Position numbers and translations under genes: made by a program | Shown here: positions 61,656 to 64,000 of the stretch, piece after piece | Numbering within the stretch: position 1 is the stretch's first letter | Layout: each line of letters begins with the position of its first letter | From: Lithospermum erythrorhizon | Taxonomy: Eukaryota; Streptophyta; Magnoliopsida; Boraginales; Boraginaceae | Length of the DNA stretch: 64,000 nucleotides | NCBI GenBank assembly: GCA_019722365.1 | Contig: JADFUC010000425.1 | Location: 23,281-87,280, forward strand | Direction: 5' to 3' | Notes under the pieces: model-generated | The model's database searches: none | What the model was told of the DNA's origin: nothing | Seen by the model: the letters and a program-made list of their open reading frames with translations, nothing else

Positions 61656-63430
61656 AAGAAGAACAAAATAACATACCCAACCAAAGGTAATTAAAGCTAA
61701 ATGCTCCCAAAAATGATCTTAGATGTCGCTAACTACTGTCTACTCAGATATCTAAACCTTTTTAATATCTTTATGTACAGTTGGTAAATGCAAATGCCCC
61801 AGATTTCCGTGTATTTGCTGTTTCGTTCTATGTATTAATTAACATACTACTGACGATCCTCTTACACTGGTATTTTTTCTGATTGGTTATGGAAGGTTAA
61901 TAATCTTGACTATATCTCTCTTTTTGGAGTAAATTTACCCTATATATAATTGATCTTAACTTCCAGGGCTTATACCATTTTCAACAAAAAAACATGTAGC
62001 CATGTTCATATATCAACATGTATCTGGAACTTTGGCTGGAATTTACATGGATTCACATTAAATTATAGACACTGCATACTACTCATATAAACCATTTGTA
62101 TACAATTGCAAACACGTGGTGTGTTCAAGTGTAAGGGGTTACTACTCGCCTCACTTCCATGTGCTTTGGATCTGATGTAAATCAAAGGTTTATATGAGTA
62201 ATTGTAGAAATCTGCAGTCTGGGAGAATGGCAGCAATGAAATGCAAAAAGCTACAATTGGTATTAAGTGGAGATACACTCCCTATTTTTCAATGTAGCAT
62301 ACTTTCGCGTATAAATTTTAAAACATTCACAATTCGTCTTTTCACGTTAATATACTATTTTTGTGTTCGTAAAATAACGATGAAAAGAGCAGAAATGTCC
62401 CTCTGTTCTTGTCTAAAAAGTGAGTTTCAAAATTAATGGAAAGAAGAAGGTTGGTACTGGTAGTGCCAATAGCTTCTTCATTCTAGTAATAAGTTAATAA
62501 CCACATTATTCTTTCTTACCTCAATTGTTGTTGCATATCCTTATTACGTAAATTTATTTATAAAAGATTTGATTAAGAAACAACTCCAATCAACTTCTAA
62601 TTAATTTTTATCTCGATTAAATGTTTTTATTATAATTAAGAAATCCTAATAACACACACCTATCACCAGAATTTTTCTCTTAAATCTAAGGAAAAAAAAA
62701 TAAAGATGTTTTAATGTACATATTTATCGACACAATAGCTTGGTTGAATCGTCTTTCTGATAGCCGCTTATAAGTGAGAGAAAAAATCTAGAATTGACAT
62801 CAAACTTAATCAACGCATGAACTTTCGCATGATTATCATCTCTACCCATGGTCAATCGATCCAACTTCCAAGAAGATTCTGCGACTTGCTGCATTGTGCA
62901 TTTCAGACATTTCAACGTTGGTCAAAATTCACCCGATGAAGTTCTAGATAGAAACTCAACAAGATTATTTATTTACACTCCATCGATTAACATCTCCATT
63001 ATTCCCCAATTCTATTTTATGTGAGCATATCAATTGAAGTACATTCTTCATTTTTCACAAATTTTCAATTGAATTCAAATTGAAACTAAGATACAATATA
63101 TATACCGCTGATTTCTAACTAGCACACAACTAAAATACTCAACAAATTCTAATAGACTTATGGGTGTGCATCCAATATGGATTTATTTGAACTTTTAAAA
63201 CAAAGCTGGTAGTCAGTTTCATATACTGGAGTATTTTATATTTATTAGTAGAAAGTTAAGTGCTAATGTCTTGTCGCCTACTTATTAAGATTTTTTAATA
63301 GCGTATTTTGTAATTTTTAAATTAACATGAACATTTGGTTGTTTTTAAATTAACTTAGAGTAAAGTATATATATATTATTATATTAATAATTACATCTTT
63401 ATTACGTTATAAAATGTAGCGTTGTAAATA
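61656..63430. other. Intergenic region
   Basis: It includes the KRP 3' flank. AT-rich sequence with short random frames; nothing else supported. Confidence 0.35.
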
Positions 63431-63760
63431 TTAATATCTTAAGATACTGAGTATCTTATATATATAACGATACTCACACACAAATTCTATTAATATCATC
63501 CATTCTTCCATATCATCTTCTCCCATGAATTCCCAAAACTCAACTTCCATACTCGTTCCTTGTAATTCATTTCTTGGAATGTCCCAAGCCATACTTATCA
63601 TAAGCGTTAGCAGCTTCATCTGCTGTCTGAAATGTCTCTTGCTGCTTTTCTTGGATCCCTTATCTTCCCCATGGCCTTTGCCTTACTCCTCTAATTCTTC
63701 TTCATATTCTTATTAATATCCTCATCATTTTTGAATAGATGATGGCGGAAAAATACTTAG
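63431..63760 (-). pseudogene. AP2/ERF transcription factor fragment, frame-broken
   Basis: On the minus strand, the stretch from about 63705 downward reads IRGVRQRPWGR, then after a lost segment IRDPRKAAR, then TADEAANAYDKYGLGHSKK, then in another frame VEFWEFMGEDDMEEWM. This is the order of an ERF-type AP2 DNA-binding domain (YRGVRQRPWGKWAAEIRDP is the usual start) followed by an acidic C-terminal motif. The WAAE segment and the VWLGTF strand are missing or scrambled, and at least three frame changes are needed. It may be a pseudogene, or a real gene whose sequence is faulty here. The N-terminus would lie toward the right edge, but no further coding sequence was recognised up to 64000. The subgroup is not determined. 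Confidence 0.6.
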
Positions 63761-64000
63761 CCCTAAGCATCCCATGCTCTGAATGAACATGAAAAGATTA
63801 TGGGAAATTTGAAAAATGAAGATCAAATGTTGTTTCAGAATACTCTCTTTTAGCTTTCTTCTTCAATATCTGCTGCAGTTGGAATTCATGATGGAGGCTC
63901 TACAGGTAAATCGTTCAGTAAGGTCAACTCAGTATGATGATAGAGAATAACATTACTGTACCACTTCTCAATTCAAAAATCCATTCATCTTTCTTCCTTC
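63761..64000. other. Window end, upstream of the ERF fragment
   Basis: No recognised feature. It may contain the ERF 5' part or promoter. Confidence 0.25.

Noticed and set aside
1..64000. CRISPR array, biosynthetic operon or phage-like system
   Set aside because: The window is plant nuclear DNA; no regularly spaced repeats with unique spacers or operon-like gene packing were seen.

Overview
The window looks like nuclear DNA from a flowering plant, probably a eudicot. The genes have plant-type GT-AG introns. They include two nuclear-encoded plastid proteins (PDV2 and PetM), an organellar presequence protease, a subclass III SnRK2 kinase and a KRP cell-cycle inhibitor. The AT-rich intergenic DNA is filled with decayed LTR retrotransposons and MITEs. 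An asterid such as a Lamiales species is a guess. No tRNA, rRNA, CRISPR array or bacterial-type operon was seen.

Layout: 1-18 kb is retrotransposon territory. It holds a long-LTR element of LARD type (about 0.1-9.9 kb), a decayed Ty1/copia element on the plus strand (10.4-16.3 kb) and the 5' end of a related copia copy on the minus strand (17.45-17.9 kb). From 18.2 to 19.0 kb there is a degenerate repeat array. Genes follow: PDV2 (+, 19.1-20.3), a DC1 zinc-finger protein (-, 22.0-22.9), an ATL-type RING-H2 ligase (+, 24.3-25.4) and petM (-, 33.1-33.4). A minus-strand copia pol remnant (27.5-29.4) and some unidentified coding-like sequence (29.9-31.6) lie between the last two. A second copia cluster with a shared LTR (35.3-39.3) ends about 0.7 kb before a subclass III SnRK2 kinase (+, 40.0-45.2). 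The SnRK2 converges on a PIF/Harbinger-transposase-derived gene (-, 46.3-47.6). An AT-rich block with inverted arms of short repeats (47.9-50.6) precedes a 19-exon presequence protease gene (+, 51.8-59.2). A very short KRP gene (+, 61.0-61.7) and a damaged AP2/ERF fragment (-, 63.4-63.8) close the window.

The genes do not form one pathway. PDV2, PetM and PreP are linked to plastids (PreP also to mitochondria), while the kinase, RING ligase, KRP and ERF are regulatory.

A recurring oddity is that several otherwise well-conserved genes (PDV2, DC1, SnRK2 exons 2-3, PreP exon 1, ERF) carry one- to few-base indels. The same patchy differences separate the repeat copies. An assembly with residual sequence errors explains this better than independent pseudogenization. 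The best candidate for an undescribed structure is the inverted, subrepeat-built block at 47.9-50.6 kb.
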